Part shown: positions 23,861-32,818 of the stretch, piece by piece
Numbering within the stretch: position 1 is the stretch's first letter
Layout of the letters: every line of letters begins with the position of its first letter
Assembly (NCBI GenBank): GCA_947491545.1
Contig: CANLJX010000014.1
Span: forward strand, 1-37,717
Length of the DNA: 37,717 nt
From: Deltaproteobacteria bacterium
Lineage (GTDB): Bacteria; Bdellovibrionota_C; UBA2361; OMII01
Reading direction: 5' to 3'
Position numbers and translations under genes: made by a program
Notes under the pieces: generated by a model
What the model was told of the DNA's origin: nothing
Seen by the model: the letters and a program-made list of their open reading frames with translations, nothing else
Databases searched by the model: none

Positions 23861-24535
23861 ATGCTCGACGCTGTACTCAACACACACGGTCTAGTGGCGT
23901 ATCTAGCCGTTCTTGCTTGCCTTATAGCAGGGGCGCTCGGACTCCCAGTCCCCGAGGACCTAGCCCTGATAACCGCTGGCGTCTTAGTACACCTAGAGAA
24001 GGCTGAATTCTGGTTAATGCTCGGTGTGTGCTACGTCGGCATTATCACCGGAGACCTCGTTATCTTCCGCATCGGTTGGATGGCTGGCCCCGCGCTCTTT
24101 CGCCAGCGCTGGGTTAAACGCTTCATGAACTCAAAGAAGCTGCACTCGATCCGCGTGGGCTTAGAGAGGAAAACATTTGTCACCATCGTGGTCGCACGAC
24201 ACCTCTTCTACCTCCGTACGGCGACTTTCCTAGTTTGTGGCTCGGTACGGATGTCCTTCGTACGATTTTTTGTTGCCGATGCAATTGCGGCGTTAATTAC
24301 GGCGCCTCTCATGGTGAGCCTTGGCTACATAGGCGCGCAGAATTACGACCTCATGCTACAGTATGTGAAGCAGGTGAAGACGGCTTTACTGATCGGCGGC
24401 GTCATCACCTTCAGTGTAATCGGCATGTACATCTGGAAGCGGCGAGACCAGGGTGAGGACGACGATGAGTCTCCTGTTGAGGGATCTGAGGCTGTTCCTG
24501 AAGCACCTCCTCCGAGCGAAACCAAGCTGCCGTAA
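23861..24535 (+). CDS. DedA family membrane protein
   Basis: This 224-residue DedA/SNARE-associated family protein has members that act as undecaprenyl-phosphate or phospholipid flippases. Visible features: the re-entrant loop with GLPVPEDLALITAGVL, a central GDLVIFRIGWMAGPALF, ERKTFVTIVVARHLFYLRTATFLVCG (the conserved Arg-containing segment), and three further hydrophobic helices. The C-terminal tail is acidic (EDDDESPVEGSEAVPEA) and cytoplasmic. ATG 23861 is chosen because the promoter ends 7 bases upstream. The gene converges on the kinase gene, with 57 bases between their stops. Confidence 0.85.
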   Translation: MLDAVLNTHGLVAYLAVLACLIAGALGLPVPEDLALITAGVLVHLEKAEFWLMLGVCYVGIITGDLVIFRIGWMAGPALFRQRWVKRFMNSKKLHSIRVGLERKTFVTIVVARHLFYLRTATFLVCGSVRMSFVRFFVADAIAALITAPLMVSLGYIGAQNYDLMLQYVKQVKTALLIGGVITFSVIGMYIWKRRDQGEDDDESPVEGSEAVPEAPPPSETKLP

Positions 24536-24592
24536 GACCGGCTCGGATCCGCAACCCGGAGGTCGGTTCACTTGACACTCATGCTGACCCGC

Positions 24593-25693
24593 CTAGCCTT
24601 TGAGCACCTCAGACATCCGGCTTTCGCTTCTTTCCATAGCCTCAACTACAGCAAACTGAGTTCTTGCCCTCTCAAGGTTGTGTTCCGGTCGGTGAGTCCG
24701 GAAGTACGTGTCACCGTTAAGGTAGTCTGTCAGGAAGCGGGTACCGAGAACAAATGCAAGAACTCGCGGGGCAAACGGCAGCAACTTTACCTCTTGCGCC
24801 GTTAGCTCTGCTCCCATCTCGCCCATGTACCCCTGGCAGATCGCCTCGTACAGCTCCATATCGACGACTACCTTCGAGAGGTCCTGCTCATCTTCCGCGC
24901 ACGGAATTGCAGTGTTGCGCACCAGGTCACCGAAATCAAAAAGTGGGGTGCCGGCCATGCATGTGTCCAGGTCCAGCAAGCACACCGCTCGGCGCCCCTC
25001 GTTATCGAAGAGGACGTTGTTGAGCTTCATGTCATTGTGGCACACGCGCGATGGAATCGAACCAGCTTCCAGTGCCGACGAAAGGACCGACGAGAGCTCT
25101 TTTCTCTGTAAAGCAAACTGGACCTCGCGTGCAGCGCGACCGGCTCGCTTCTTCGCGTCGCGCTTGAGTGACTCCTCGAAAGCCGAGAAGCGTCGCCCTC
25201 CGTGCAAAAAGAATGGGATTGTTTCCACGAGGCTTGCTGGAGGGACGTTAAAGAGTGCTCGCTGAAAGCGTCCCAGAATAGCCGCTGCTTCGAAAGCAGC
25301 GCCTGACCCCGGGCAAACGTCGTAGGACGTCGTGTCCTCGATGAACTCAAAAGTCCTCCAGTACTCGCCCGCCTCGTCTTGGATGTATCGGCGGCCCTGC
25401 TTAGTTGCAATGATTTTGAGAGTGCTCTCGCCGCCCAGATTGCCACTCCGTTCAAAGTGTCGCTGGAGCGCTTTCGTAACGATCTCCAGATTGCTCATCA
25501 AGCCCTCGATGTTCTCGAAGATGCGGTGGTTTACAACCTGGTGAACGTAACGCCTACGAAGTCCCTTATGTTCCCAGACTCCGACAAAGGTGCGATTGAT
25601 GTGGCCGCGTTTGAGCTCCTCAACCGAGATCAGTCGGCCCGGGATATCGAACAGCTCAAGTGTCGCTATCGGCACTGCCCGAGCTTGCTCCAT
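24593..25693 (-). CDS. APH-fold phosphotransferase, N-acetylhexosamine 1-kinase-like
   Basis: This 366-residue protein has a kinase-like (aminoglycoside phosphotransferase) fold. The key sequence is the Brenner motif VCHNDMKLNNVLFD near residues 216-229, with the catalytic Asp and Asn. The Mg-binding Asp motif VCLLDLDTCMAGTPLFDFGDLVR follows. The N-terminal piece HINRTFVGVWEHKGLRRRYVHQVVN, the segment NIEGLMSN and the motif pair resemble NahK-type N-acetylhexosamine 1-kinases and related sugar or amino-alcohol kinases. The true substrate cannot be told from sequence. It starts at ATG 25693 with AGGAG ~7 bases upstream. The ftsY stop lies 30 bases upstream, so it is likely cotranscribed with the smc-ftsY genes. 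Confidence 0.75.
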   Translation of the reverse strand: MEQARAVPIATLELFDIPGRLISVEELKRGHINRTFVGVWEHKGLRRRYVHQVVNHRIFENIEGLMSNLEIVTKALQRHFERSGNLGGESTLKIIATKQGRRYIQDEAGEYWRTFEFIEDTTSYDVCPGSGAAFEAAAILGRFQRALFNVPPASLVETIPFFLHGGRRFSAFEESLKRDAKKRAGRAAREVQFALQRKELSSVLSSALEAGSIPSRVCHNDMKLNNVLFDNEGRRAVCLLDLDTCMAGTPLFDFGDLVRNTAIPCAEDEQDLSKVVVDMELYEAICQGYMGEMGAELTAQEVKLLPFAPRVLAFVLGTRFLTDYLNGDTYFRTHRPEHNLERARTQFAVVEAMERSESRMSEVLKG

Positions 25694-25723
25694 ACCCCTA
25701 CTCCTATACGCTCCTTGCTAATC

Positions 25724-27127
25724 CTAGTTAAGCAGCACTTCCGGCCCACGGCTTGAGGCTCCCTGCGCGCCGATCCAAGCTGCACCGCCACCGACAGATT
25801 CCCCACCACCGAAGAGCCCCTCAATGAACTGCGATGCATCAAACGCCACGAGGTCTTCCGCCTTCTCTCCGACGCCGACGTACAACACAGGAACTCGTAG
25901 CTCCTGGCAAATCGCTACGATAATTCCACCCTTCGGTGTGCCATCGAGCTTCGTAACCACAACCCCGGTGAGCGGAACGGCAGCATTGAACTCTCGCGCC
26001 TGCTGGAGCGCGTTCTGTCCACTAACTCCATCCAGGACGATGATCGTTTCGTGAGGAGCATCCGCAACATGCTTGCGGATGGAGTTTCTGACTCCTTCGA
26101 GCTCCTGCATCAGGCTCGACTTCGTATGCAGCCTTCCAGCAGTGTCGATCAGAACAACATCGACGCTGCCGTCTTTTGCCGCGGCCATGCCATCAAACAC
26201 CACCGCCCCAGGCTTCGCGTTCTCGGCTCCCTTTACGAGCGTGAAACCGACTCGACTCGACCACTCCTCAAGCTGGGCGACTGCCGCGGCACGGAACGTA
26301 TCCGCAGCTATGACCATTACTTTCTTGCCCGCCTTCATGTATCTGGCAGCCAGTTTGGCCACCGTTGTGGTCTTGCCTACGCCGTTTACGCCCACAACCA
26401 GCACAACCTGTGGTGACCCTGTTGGGAGGTACATCCGGTGATTCTCCGGCGCTTCAACGAGCTCATCACGAATACCTGCTTTCAGCAGCTCCCGCAGCCG
26501 TTCTTCCCCAACCTCAGCGCTTCCTTCAGCACCGACGCGCACCTTCTCCACAAGGTTATTCGCGACCTTGGCGCCAACATCACTGAGGATCAGAAGCTCC
26601 TCGAGTTCATCGAGAGAGTCCTGGTCAATAGCCTTCCGGCCTGAGAAGAATCCCTTTAGTCTGCCGAGAAAGCTGCTTCGGCTCTTGGCCAAACCACGAA
26701 CGATCGGCGACGAATCGACCTGCACGTCAGGGGCTGCCGTAACTTTCGCGAGCTCTGCTACCGGAGCAGTTCCCACACCTCCACCACTCTCTCCGCCGGT
26801 CGATGGTGCAGCCGGCCCCCCACCTACAGCGCCTCCACCCTGCTCGCCGCTCCCCGGATCTCCACCTTCTAGCGCTTGAAGCTCTTGAAGTGCACGTCGC
26901 ATCTCCTCGCGCAGCGCTGCCATAGAGCCCTCAAGCTGCTCAAGACGCTTCGCAACGGCGACAATGTCTCTGCGGTCAAAGTTGCGGTAGACGCTCGAAC
27001 GGAGCGCCATTACCAACAAAAGGAGGAGGGCGATACCAGCCGCTATGCCGCAGAGAACGACTTGTGGGTCCGTTCCCTCAGGTAACATAGCAAGCAGTTC
27101 GTTGACGAAAGACTGTAGGGACTCCAT
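25724..27127 (-). CDS. ftsY: Signal recognition particle receptor FtsY
   Basis: FtsY is the SRP receptor GTPase that docks SRP-ribosome complexes at the membrane. This copy of 467 residues has an N-terminal transmembrane helix near residues 24-43 (VVLCGIAAGIALLLLLVMAL), which many FtsY lack. A short coiled coil follows, then a Gly/Pro-rich disordered linker (~80-130) and the NG domain. GTPase motifs: GVNGVGKTTTVAKLAARYMKAG (~240-262), DTFRAAAVAQLEEW, LIDTAGRL and VVTKLDGTPKGG. The start ATG 27127 (MESLQSF) has CGGAG upstream; the frame is open to 27160, which abuts the smc stop. It is cotranscribed with smc, 33 bases downstream. Confidence 0.95.
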   Translation of the reverse strand: MESLQSFVNELLAMLPEGTDPQVVLCGIAAGIALLLLLVMALRSSVYRNFDRRDIVAVAKRLEQLEGSMAALREEMRRALQELQALEGGDPGSGEQGGGAVGGGPAAPSTGGESGGGVGTAPVAELAKVTAAPDVQVDSSPIVRGLAKSRSSFLGRLKGFFSGRKAIDQDSLDELEELLILSDVGAKVANNLVEKVRVGAEGSAEVGEERLRELLKAGIRDELVEAPENHRMYLPTGSPQVVLVVGVNGVGKTTTVAKLAARYMKAGKKVMVIAADTFRAAAVAQLEEWSSRVGFTLVKGAENAKPGAVVFDGMAAAKDGSVDVVLIDTAGRLHTKSSLMQELEGVRNSIRKHVADAPHETIIVLDGVSGQNALQQAREFNAAVPLTGVVVTKLDGTPKGGIIVAICQELRVPVLYVGVGEKAEDLVAFDASQFIEGLFGGGESVGGGAAWIGAQGASSRGPEVLLN

Positions 27128-27160
27128 AGACGAGACTCCGGAACCGAAGCGGCGGCACAA

Positions 27161-30100
27161 CTACGCAACCTGCTTCTGGGCCTCCTGCAACGAAACCGAG
27201 ATGACCTTTGAGGCTCCCGGCTGTGGCATCGTAACACCGACGAGCGTGTCAGCCGCTGCCATAGAGGCCTTGTTGTGAGTAATCATGAGGAACTGGGTGC
27301 GGGCACTCATCTCCTTGATGAATGAAACGAACCGGTGAACGTTTGCCTCGTCGAGCGGGGCATCAACCTCATCGAGAACGCAGATCGGGCTCGGTCGAAC
27401 CATGAACATGCTGAACACGAGCGCGATTGCACACAGAGCCTTCTCTCCACCTGAGAGCAGGTCGATGCTCTTAGGCTTCTTGCCCGGTGGGCGCACTACA
27501 ATATCGACACCACCCTCGAGCGGATTGTTGAGGTCCGAGAGGCTGAGCTCCGCTGACCCACCGCCAAAGAGCTTCGGTCCGAAGAATGCGAAGTTTTTCC
27601 GGATCGCCTCAAACGTAGAGAGGAATCGGCGGGTACAGGCTTCCTGTAGCTCAGCCAGAGTCGTGCGTAGCGTCTCAAGAGCCTTCACGAGGTCCTCGCG
27701 CTGAACCGTCAACTCCTCAAGCCTCTTGCTCTCGGCTTCAAACTGCTCGATTACCGTCGGGTCAACCTCGCCCTCGCGCTCAAGCCGCTGCCGAATAGCA
27801 GCCACTCTGGCTTCCAGCTCTCGACGAGAGTCTTCTATCAGTAGTTCCGTTGCTTGGGCCTCTTCAATCAAGGCACGTAGGGCCTCTGTGCCCTGGCGCT
27901 CGCGGATGTTGGTCTCAGCACTCGCAAGCTCCCCCCGCAGACGCTCGGTCGCCATGCGCTCGCGCATCAACCTATCACGAATCAGCTCGTGCGCCTGCCG
28001 CTTCAGCTCTACCCCCCGCATCAGCTGAGCGGACGAATCACGCAGCAAGCGGCGCTTCTCTTCCAACCCACGAAGCTCCGCAAGAGCCTCGTTCAAACCT
28101 CTCTCGAGCTCTGAGTTGTCGCGTTGGCGCAGCTCTTCAAGCTCACGGGATATGTCCTGACACAAGACCTCAAACTCCGCGATCTGGCCCTGAATCTCAG
28201 CGAGCTGCGGCTCGATGCGCTGCAGGTCTCCGTCAAGCTGGTTCAGCATCCGAGTTTCACTCTGGATCCGACCTCTCACCTCGCCCTGCCTGTTTGAGAT
28301 CTCTCGAAGCTTCGCCTGCCCCTGCTGAATCGCACGAACCAACTCGGAGTGGCGCTTCTCTCCCGAAGCAATCGCAGCGAGCATCTCGTCTCGTTGCGAT
28401 ACCAGGGTTTCGTACTCACCCTGGTTCTCATCGATGATGCGGCTAGCCTCATCAACCTTGCTCTTCATCATGATGACGCCGCCATCATGCCGTAGGCTGT
28501 AGAAGCTCCAAGGCGAGAGCAGGTCTCCTGACTCGGTAACGATTACCGTTTCTGGGTCAGGCTCACCCTGCGCAGCCAGGTGCTCTAGGTAGGCCGTGGC
28601 GGTATCGAGGTCTGGCGCAACCCAAACGTTTGAGAGAAGGCGCTTAACTAAGCCACGACTCCAGTCGAGGGCCTCCACCTGCGAGAGAAGCGATACGATG
28701 CCGTCGAACCCAGGGCTACGCCCCCAATCCGCGGACTGCTCGGGTATTGAGGCGAATAGCCCAACGCCGATTCCCTTTTTGTTTTGCGGGTCGGCTTTGA
28801 GCACAAGCTCCTGGAAGGTGCGCGCTACTTGGGCAACTTCGTCTACAACCAAGAACGTCGCCCGTTCCGCTAAAACTGACTGCAGCGCCTTAGTGTATCG
28901 GTCTGCGACCTTGATACCATCAACGAGTAGCTTGCAATTTGCGGTGACTTCGGTCGGGAGCTGCCCCTCCCCACCAAGCGCACGCTTGAGGTGCGTTATC
29001 GGAGAGGCGGCTGTCATCTGGCTCTGTATTGCGTCGCGTCTGCTCTGCGCCGACACTAGCTTGTCTCGGAGGTCGCGAATCGTCCGGTCCTTAGTACGCT
29101 GGTCTTCTCGCATCTGCTGTAACGATGCAGAGAGCCCCTTCAGCTCGTCCTCGCCAGTGAGATCGAGCGAGCTTAGCTCCTGATCGAGAGCTCGCGCTGA
29201 TTCCTCCATCCGGTTGAGAGAAGCCCAAGACTCTTCCTTACGCTGTGTGAGCATTGACCGGCGATCTTCGAGGCGAGTGATCTCGGATTTTCTTGCCTGA
29301 ACAACTGAGTTGATCTCGCGGATCCGTGACTCCTTAGCAACGACCTCGCGATTGCGCCTGCTAAGTTCGTCTCGGGCTTGGTCGGACCGCTGTCTCAGCT
29401 GCTCGATCTCACTGTCGTGGCGCACCGATTGCTCTCGCGCCCGCTGCTCCTCACCTCGAATATCGTCTAGGGCGCTCTGTGCCGCTGCTTCCTCTTGGGC
29501 TAGGCCTTCGGACTTAGTAGCGCTGTCATCGATCTTCTTCGTCAAACGTCCAAGGGTGTCTCGGAAGAGGTCGTGCTCAGATACCGAAAGCTCTGCCTTG
29601 AGCTCCGCTCGGGTAGCAGCGCGGGCTGCCTGGCGCTTGAGGTTGCCAACCTGCCGCGCTACCTCCTTAAGGACATCATCGAGGCGCACCACCTGGGCCT
29701 CTGTGTCGACGACGCGCTTTGACACCGCGTTCATGTTCTCGCGGAAACCCGCTATGTGCGCAGCTTCCTCAATCACCATGCGACGATCATCCGGCTTGGC
29801 GGTAATAATGCGGCCGATCTCCCCCTGCGCGATTATGGTGTACCCACGAGCGGCAAGGCCTACGACTCTAAACAGCTCCTTGATATCCTTCAGCCGACAG
29901 GGAACCTTGTTAATAAAGAACTCCGACTCGCCACTACGGTAGAGGCGGCGAGTAATCTGGACCTCACTGACTGAATTGAGCCACGAGTACTTCGAGAGCG
30001 AGGCTTTGATGTCGGCGATGAAGCCAGCTTGAGGGGGCTCAACTGCACGCTCACTGCCAGGCTGCTGCTCTTCTGCTACCTGCTGCGCCTCGGGCTCGGC

Positions 30101-30568
30101 AGCGTCTGAGTGAGGCTCCTCCTGAGGGAGCTCGTCGGTGTTTTCGGCAGTCGGAGCGTCTGCGTCCGAGCCTGGCGCGCTATCCGCGGCGGCTTGCGGG
30201 GAGACTTCACTCGACGCCTCAGGGGCCGAATCTCCAGAACCAACGTCATAAGCATCTCCCTCGACAGACTCGTAGTAGCTGATCAGGTCGTCGTAGAGAC
30301 TCTGGCTATCGGCACGGACTACTACCGAAACCTCGGCAAGACCGAGCGGCCGAAGCGACTCGGTGCCGTTGAAGATTACGTCCTCCAAGACCCCGCCACG
30401 GAGCTGCGATGCCCTGCTCTCACCGAGCACCCATCGGAGCGCGTCGATGATATTGGATTTTCCGCATCCATTAGGACCAACAACACCGGTAATGCCCTGT
30501 TCAAGGGGCAGCACCAGCCTCTCCATGAATGACTTAAATCCGAAGACCTCTAACCGCTCAACTCGCAT
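27161..30568 (-). CDS. smc: Chromosome partition protein SMC with acidic insert
   Basis: SMC is the condensin ATPase that organises the chromosome with ScpA and ScpB. The 1135-residue protein shows Walker A GPNGCGKSN at ~31-39, long coiled coils, a hinge near ~500-640 and a second coiled coil. It ends with the signature LLSGGEKALCAIALVFSMF and Walker B CVLDEVDAPLDEANVHRF. The oddity is an insert of roughly 95-105 residues (about 88-195) in the N-terminal head. It begins after EVSVVVRADS and ends before VQITRRLYRSGESEFFINK. The insert is Asp/Glu/Ala/Pro/Ser-rich and probably disordered; ordinary SMCs join these strands with a short loop. The start ATG 30568 has weak ribosome-site context. Confidence 0.95.
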   Translation of the reverse strand: MRVERLEVFGFKSFMERLVLPLEQGITGVVGPNGCGKSNIIDALRWVLGESRASQLRGGVLEDVIFNGTESLRPLGLAEVSVVVRADSQSLYDDLISYYESVEGDAYDVGSGDSAPEASSEVSPQAAADSAPGSDADAPTAENTDELPQEEPHSDAAEPEAQQVAEEQQPGSERAVEPPQAGFIADIKASLSKYSWLNSVSEVQITRRLYRSGESEFFINKVPCRLKDIKELFRVVGLAARGYTIIAQGEIGRIITAKPDDRRMVIEEAAHIAGFRENMNAVSKRVVDTEAQVVRLDDVLKEVARQVGNLKRQAARAATRAELKAELSVSEHDLFRDTLGRLTKKIDDSATKSEGLAQEEAAAQSALDDIRGEEQRAREQSVRHDSEIEQLRQRSDQARDELSRRNREVVAKESRIREINSVVQARKSEITRLEDRRSMLTQRKEESWASLNRMEESARALDQELSSLDLTGEDELKGLSASLQQMREDQRTKDRTIRDLRDKLVSAQSRRDAIQSQMTAASPITHLKRALGGEGQLPTEVTANCKLLVDGIKVADRYTKALQSVLAERATFLVVDEVAQVARTFQELVLKADPQNKKGIGVGLFASIPEQSADWGRSPGFDGIVSLLSQVEALDWSRGLVKRLLSNVWVAPDLDTATAYLEHLAAQGEPDPETVIVTESGDLLSPWSFYSLRHDGGVIMMKSKVDEASRIIDENQGEYETLVSQRDEMLAAIASGEKRHSELVRAIQQGQAKLREISNRQGEVRGRIQSETRMLNQLDGDLQRIEPQLAEIQGQIAEFEVLCQDISRELEELRQRDNSELERGLNEALAELRGLEEKRRLLRDSSAQLMRGVELKRQAHELIRDRLMRERMATERLRGELASAETNIRERQGTEALRALIEEAQATELLIEDSRRELEARVAAIRQRLEREGEVDPTVIEQFEAESKRLEELTVQREDLVKALETLRTTLAELQEACTRRFLSTFEAIRKNFAFFGPKLFGGGSAELSLSDLNNPLEGGVDIVVRPPGKKPKSIDLLSGGEKALCAIALVFSMFMVRPSPICVLDEVDAPLDEANVHRFVSFIKEMSARTQFLMITHNKASMAAADTLVGVTMPQPGASKVISVSLQEAQKQVA
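29983..30307 (-). other. Acidic low-complexity insert in the SMC head
   Basis: This DNA encodes roughly residues 88-195 of SMC. It is rich in Asp, Glu, Ala, Pro and Ser, keeps frame, and interrupts the N-terminal ATPase lobe between two beta strands. It may be a docking or regulatory tail. No repeat unit was seen, so it does not look like a recent mobile insertion. Confidence 0.6.
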
Positions 30569-30879
30569 CTCTTACCGCTACTAAAAATCGAACAACGCAC
30601 TGCAGGCAGGTTAACAAAAGAGATTTCAGCACCCCTGCCCCTTCGGCGCTGAAGATCGGTACGCTGGGTCCCTGCATACGCGGTTTGACCCAGGCCAACT
30701 TGGTTTAACATGCTTAAATCAATATGGCACTACCCTGAATTCGGGCATGGGCAATGCTACCAAAGTTTTTTCTGGAGCCCTACGCGACCCAGAGTCGGTC
30801 TCAGTTCGAAACGAGCTTTACCTGAGGGCCAAACGAGCTTCTCTCATGGCGTTTTCGGTCGCAACAGCCCCGCTGGCGC
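30569..30879. other. Intergenic region between pgsA and smc
   Basis: In this 311-base stretch the minus strand should contain the smc promoter, because pgsA ends at 30880 on the same strand. Plus-strand TTGGTT/TATGGC boxes (30700-30705 and 30723-30728, 17-bp spacer) are present, but nothing convincing follows them. A 63-codon plus-strand frame (30747-30938) runs into pgsA and has no ribosome site. I could not find a clear smc promoter. Confidence 0.4.
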
Positions 30880-31584
30880 CTACGGTTGAAATGGCGGTTC
30901 TTTCTCTTCCGATTTTGACTTGTCGATTTCGGGGCTAGGCGCCCCCTCTTCAGATTCACCAAGCATGTTCGAACCCAAGCGCTTCGTGAGGTCAGCCAGA
31001 GACCCCTTGTGCGGGGCGAGAATAGCGAGCGAGTAATCGACCGCCGAAACGTAGGAGAACGCCAGCGAGATCACGAGAAGGTTGAGGCCGACAAACTGAC
31101 AGGTCCAACGCGCACCTAACAGGTGGAACGAGTAATCGTTGAGCAGCAGAAGGAGTATGCTGGCCATCTGCAGAAAGCTCTTTACCTTTCCTCCGGCTTT
31201 CGCCGCTATAACAAAGCCGTCGCGCGCAGCGAAGGCGCGAAGCCCGGTTATCCATAGCTCTCGGGCGAGGATCAAGACCACCATCCAAGCAGGAACGAAC
31301 GATTGGCATGACTCGTCTCGCAGCCCGACCAACATGACGAGCGCCGCCATTACCAAGATCTTATCGGCCAATGGGTCGAAGAGCTTTCCGAAGTCAGTGA
31401 TGGCCTTGTAACGACGCGCGAACCACCCGTCAGCGTAGTCAGTTATCGCAGCAAAAACGAAGATTATCGCAGCCCAGTTGAGTCCTGTACGGGTGGGATC
31501 GACAAGGAGAACGACGAAAACCGGGATCAGCGCTAGCCTGAGAAAGGTGAGCCAGTTAGGGAGCTGCTTGTACCAGTTAGCCAT
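30880..31584 (-). CDS. pgsA: CDP-diacylglycerol-glycerol-3-phosphate 3-phosphatidyltransferase
   Basis: PgsA makes phosphatidylglycerol phosphate, the precursor of phosphatidylglycerol, in the inner membrane. The CDP-alcohol phosphotransferase signature is intact: DYADGWFARRYKAITDFGK then LFDPLADK, with the four conserved aspartates. Several hydrophobic helices surround it, and the 234-residue length (from ATG 31584) includes an extended acidic/basic C-terminal tail (EESEEGAP-like, ending EKEPPFQP) beyond the usual ~200. The ATG lies in ATGGCTAA, overlapping the slt stop by 8 bases, so it is translationally coupled to the lytic transglycosylase gene. Confidence 0.93.
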   Translation of the reverse strand: MANWYKQLPNWLTFLRLALIPVFVVLLVDPTRTGLNWAAIIFVFAAITDYADGWFARRYKAITDFGKLFDPLADKILVMAALVMLVGLRDESCQSFVPAWMVVLILARELWITGLRAFAARDGFVIAAKAGGKVKSFLQMASILLLLLNDYSFHLLGARWTCQFVGLNLLVISLAFSYVSAVDYSLAILAPHKGSLADLTKRLGSNMLGESEEGAPSPEIDKSKSEEKEPPFQP

Positions 31585-32296
31585 TCTGGGCGGCACTATA
31601 CTGCTTTTTGAGTGCCAGTACACGCCTGACGTAGGCCCGCGTCTCTGCATAGGGGGGAATCCCCCCGTAGCGAGAGACCGGTGCCTCCCCCGCGTTGTAA
31701 GCAGCGATTGCGTGCGATTCCTCTCGGAAGCGCTTGAGCAGCGTGGCCAGGTAGCGGGTGCCCGCTCGGATGTTCGAGGTCGGAGAGAAGGGATTTCTAA
31801 GCCCCATCATCCGTCCAGTGCTTGGCATAAGCTGCATGAGCCCCTGGGCCCCCTTTGGGGATACCGCATACGGGTTGAAGGCGGACTCGGCGTGAATCAC
31901 GGCCTTGATCAGGGCCGGGTCGACCTGGTGCTCATCAGCGGCCGCAAGGATCTCATCGTTGTAGAGATCCGGATGATACTTCCCTTTGCGTGAGCTGTTG
32001 CCGCGCAGCTTTATAAATCGCCCCTTGCTGCTGCGTGCGGTGAAGACTTCCGCGTTCTGCCCGCCAGTCGGAGCTCGGTTCGTAAAGCGAAGCGTACCGT
32101 CTGATTCTCGGATGACGAAGATACGCGCCTCACGTGAGCCCGCAGCAGCCTCAAGTGGAGTAACGAGCAGTAGCGTAGCTAAGACGGCACTCAGCCGGGT
32201 CAGCAAAGCCAACTTTTGATTACTCCGCTTTACTAATGAACGAATACCCACTTGGGTTCTCCATCTCTGGCGCGTCGATCTTTTGAGGCCCTTCAT
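31577..32296 (-). CDS. Lytic transglycosylase (SLT domain)
   Basis: This murein-cleaving enzyme has a membrane-anchor or signal region near residues 28-50 (LALLTRLSAVLATLLLVTPLEA). A DUF4124-like strand pair follows (REARIFVIRESDGTLRFTN). The C-terminal SLT (goose-lysozyme-like) domain holds catalytic Glu137 in AVIHAESAFNPYAV and continues PKGAQGLMQLMPST. The ending RYLATLLKRF, AIAAYNAGEAPVSRYGG and PYAETRAYVRRVL is characteristic. The first ~27 residues are basic and unlike a normal signal peptide, so a later GTG start is possible. It may be a membrane-anchored periplasmic enzyme; T3SS and other envelope machines use such enzymes, but no direct link is seen. Confidence 0.88.
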   Translation of the reverse strand: MKGLKRSTRQRWRTQVGIRSLVKRSNQKLALLTRLSAVLATLLLVTPLEAAAGSREARIFVIRESDGTLRFTNRAPTGGQNAEVFTARSSKGRFIKLRGNSSRKGKYHPDLYNDEILAAADEHQVDPALIKAVIHAESAFNPYAVSPKGAQGLMQLMPSTGRMMGLRNPFSPTSNIRAGTRYLATLLKRFREESHAIAAYNAGEAPVSRYGGIPPYAETRAYVRRVLALKKQYSAAQNG

Positions 32297-32818
32297 CCCA
32301 CTAGATCCGGTGGCCTCAGCCTTCGTACACAGTAAAGATGCCGAGATTTAGGCTGGGTCGCCTGATTATTCCTGCGCTGCCGAGATAACCTCAGCATTCA
32401 CGATAAAAGGGCATTTTTTTCCCTGCAAAACAGCCGCTTTTGTAACAAACCACCGGTACGGCTCAGCCTGTTTAACCTCATGTAAAGAGAGCTCCGCGCT
32501 GCCATTCCTTCCCCTCGAAATGGAACGTTCCAGAGTGACACAAGGACCGCGCCGAAAAACATCTAGGCATTTCAGCATGTTGCATTTTCGCATTTCGGCC
32601 CCTGCTTAGGATTCAGAGACCAAAGTCGTTAAAACCCCAAATCCAGCGATCCCTTTTTGGGGAATTTGAGAGCCTTTTGTTGGTTCGAAATTTTTCCCTT
32701 AAAACTGACATCACGATGAACGTTCGGAACCGCGACCTCGATTCGGATGGAAACGGGCGAACGAAACTGAGTAGTGCGGCAAGGCAGAGGAAGCCTTCAG
32801 CCGCGGGAGGAAAAACGT
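32297..32818. other. Intergenic region, leader of the gene at 32819
   Basis: This 522-base, comparatively AT-rich stretch lies between two divergent genes. CCCCAAA/TTTGGGG (about 32635-32663) forms a hairpin that is followed by TTTT on the minus strand, so it could be a minus-strand terminator. A plus promoter candidate TTGTTG, 16-17 bases, TTAAAA lies near 32678-32706. If it is used, the mRNA has a leader of more than 100 bases. A 75-codon minus-strand frame (32366-32593) has a fair ribosome site but only about half GC at third positions; I do not call it. Confidence 0.4.

Noticed and set aside
30747-30938. 63-codon plus-strand frame between smc and pgsA
   Set aside because: Runs into the antisense of pgsA, lacks a ribosome site, and has no recognisable content.
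32366-32593. 75-codon minus-strand frame in the intergenic region
   Set aside because: AGGGG upstream is suggestive, but third-position GC is only about half and no domain is visible. Not called without conservation data.
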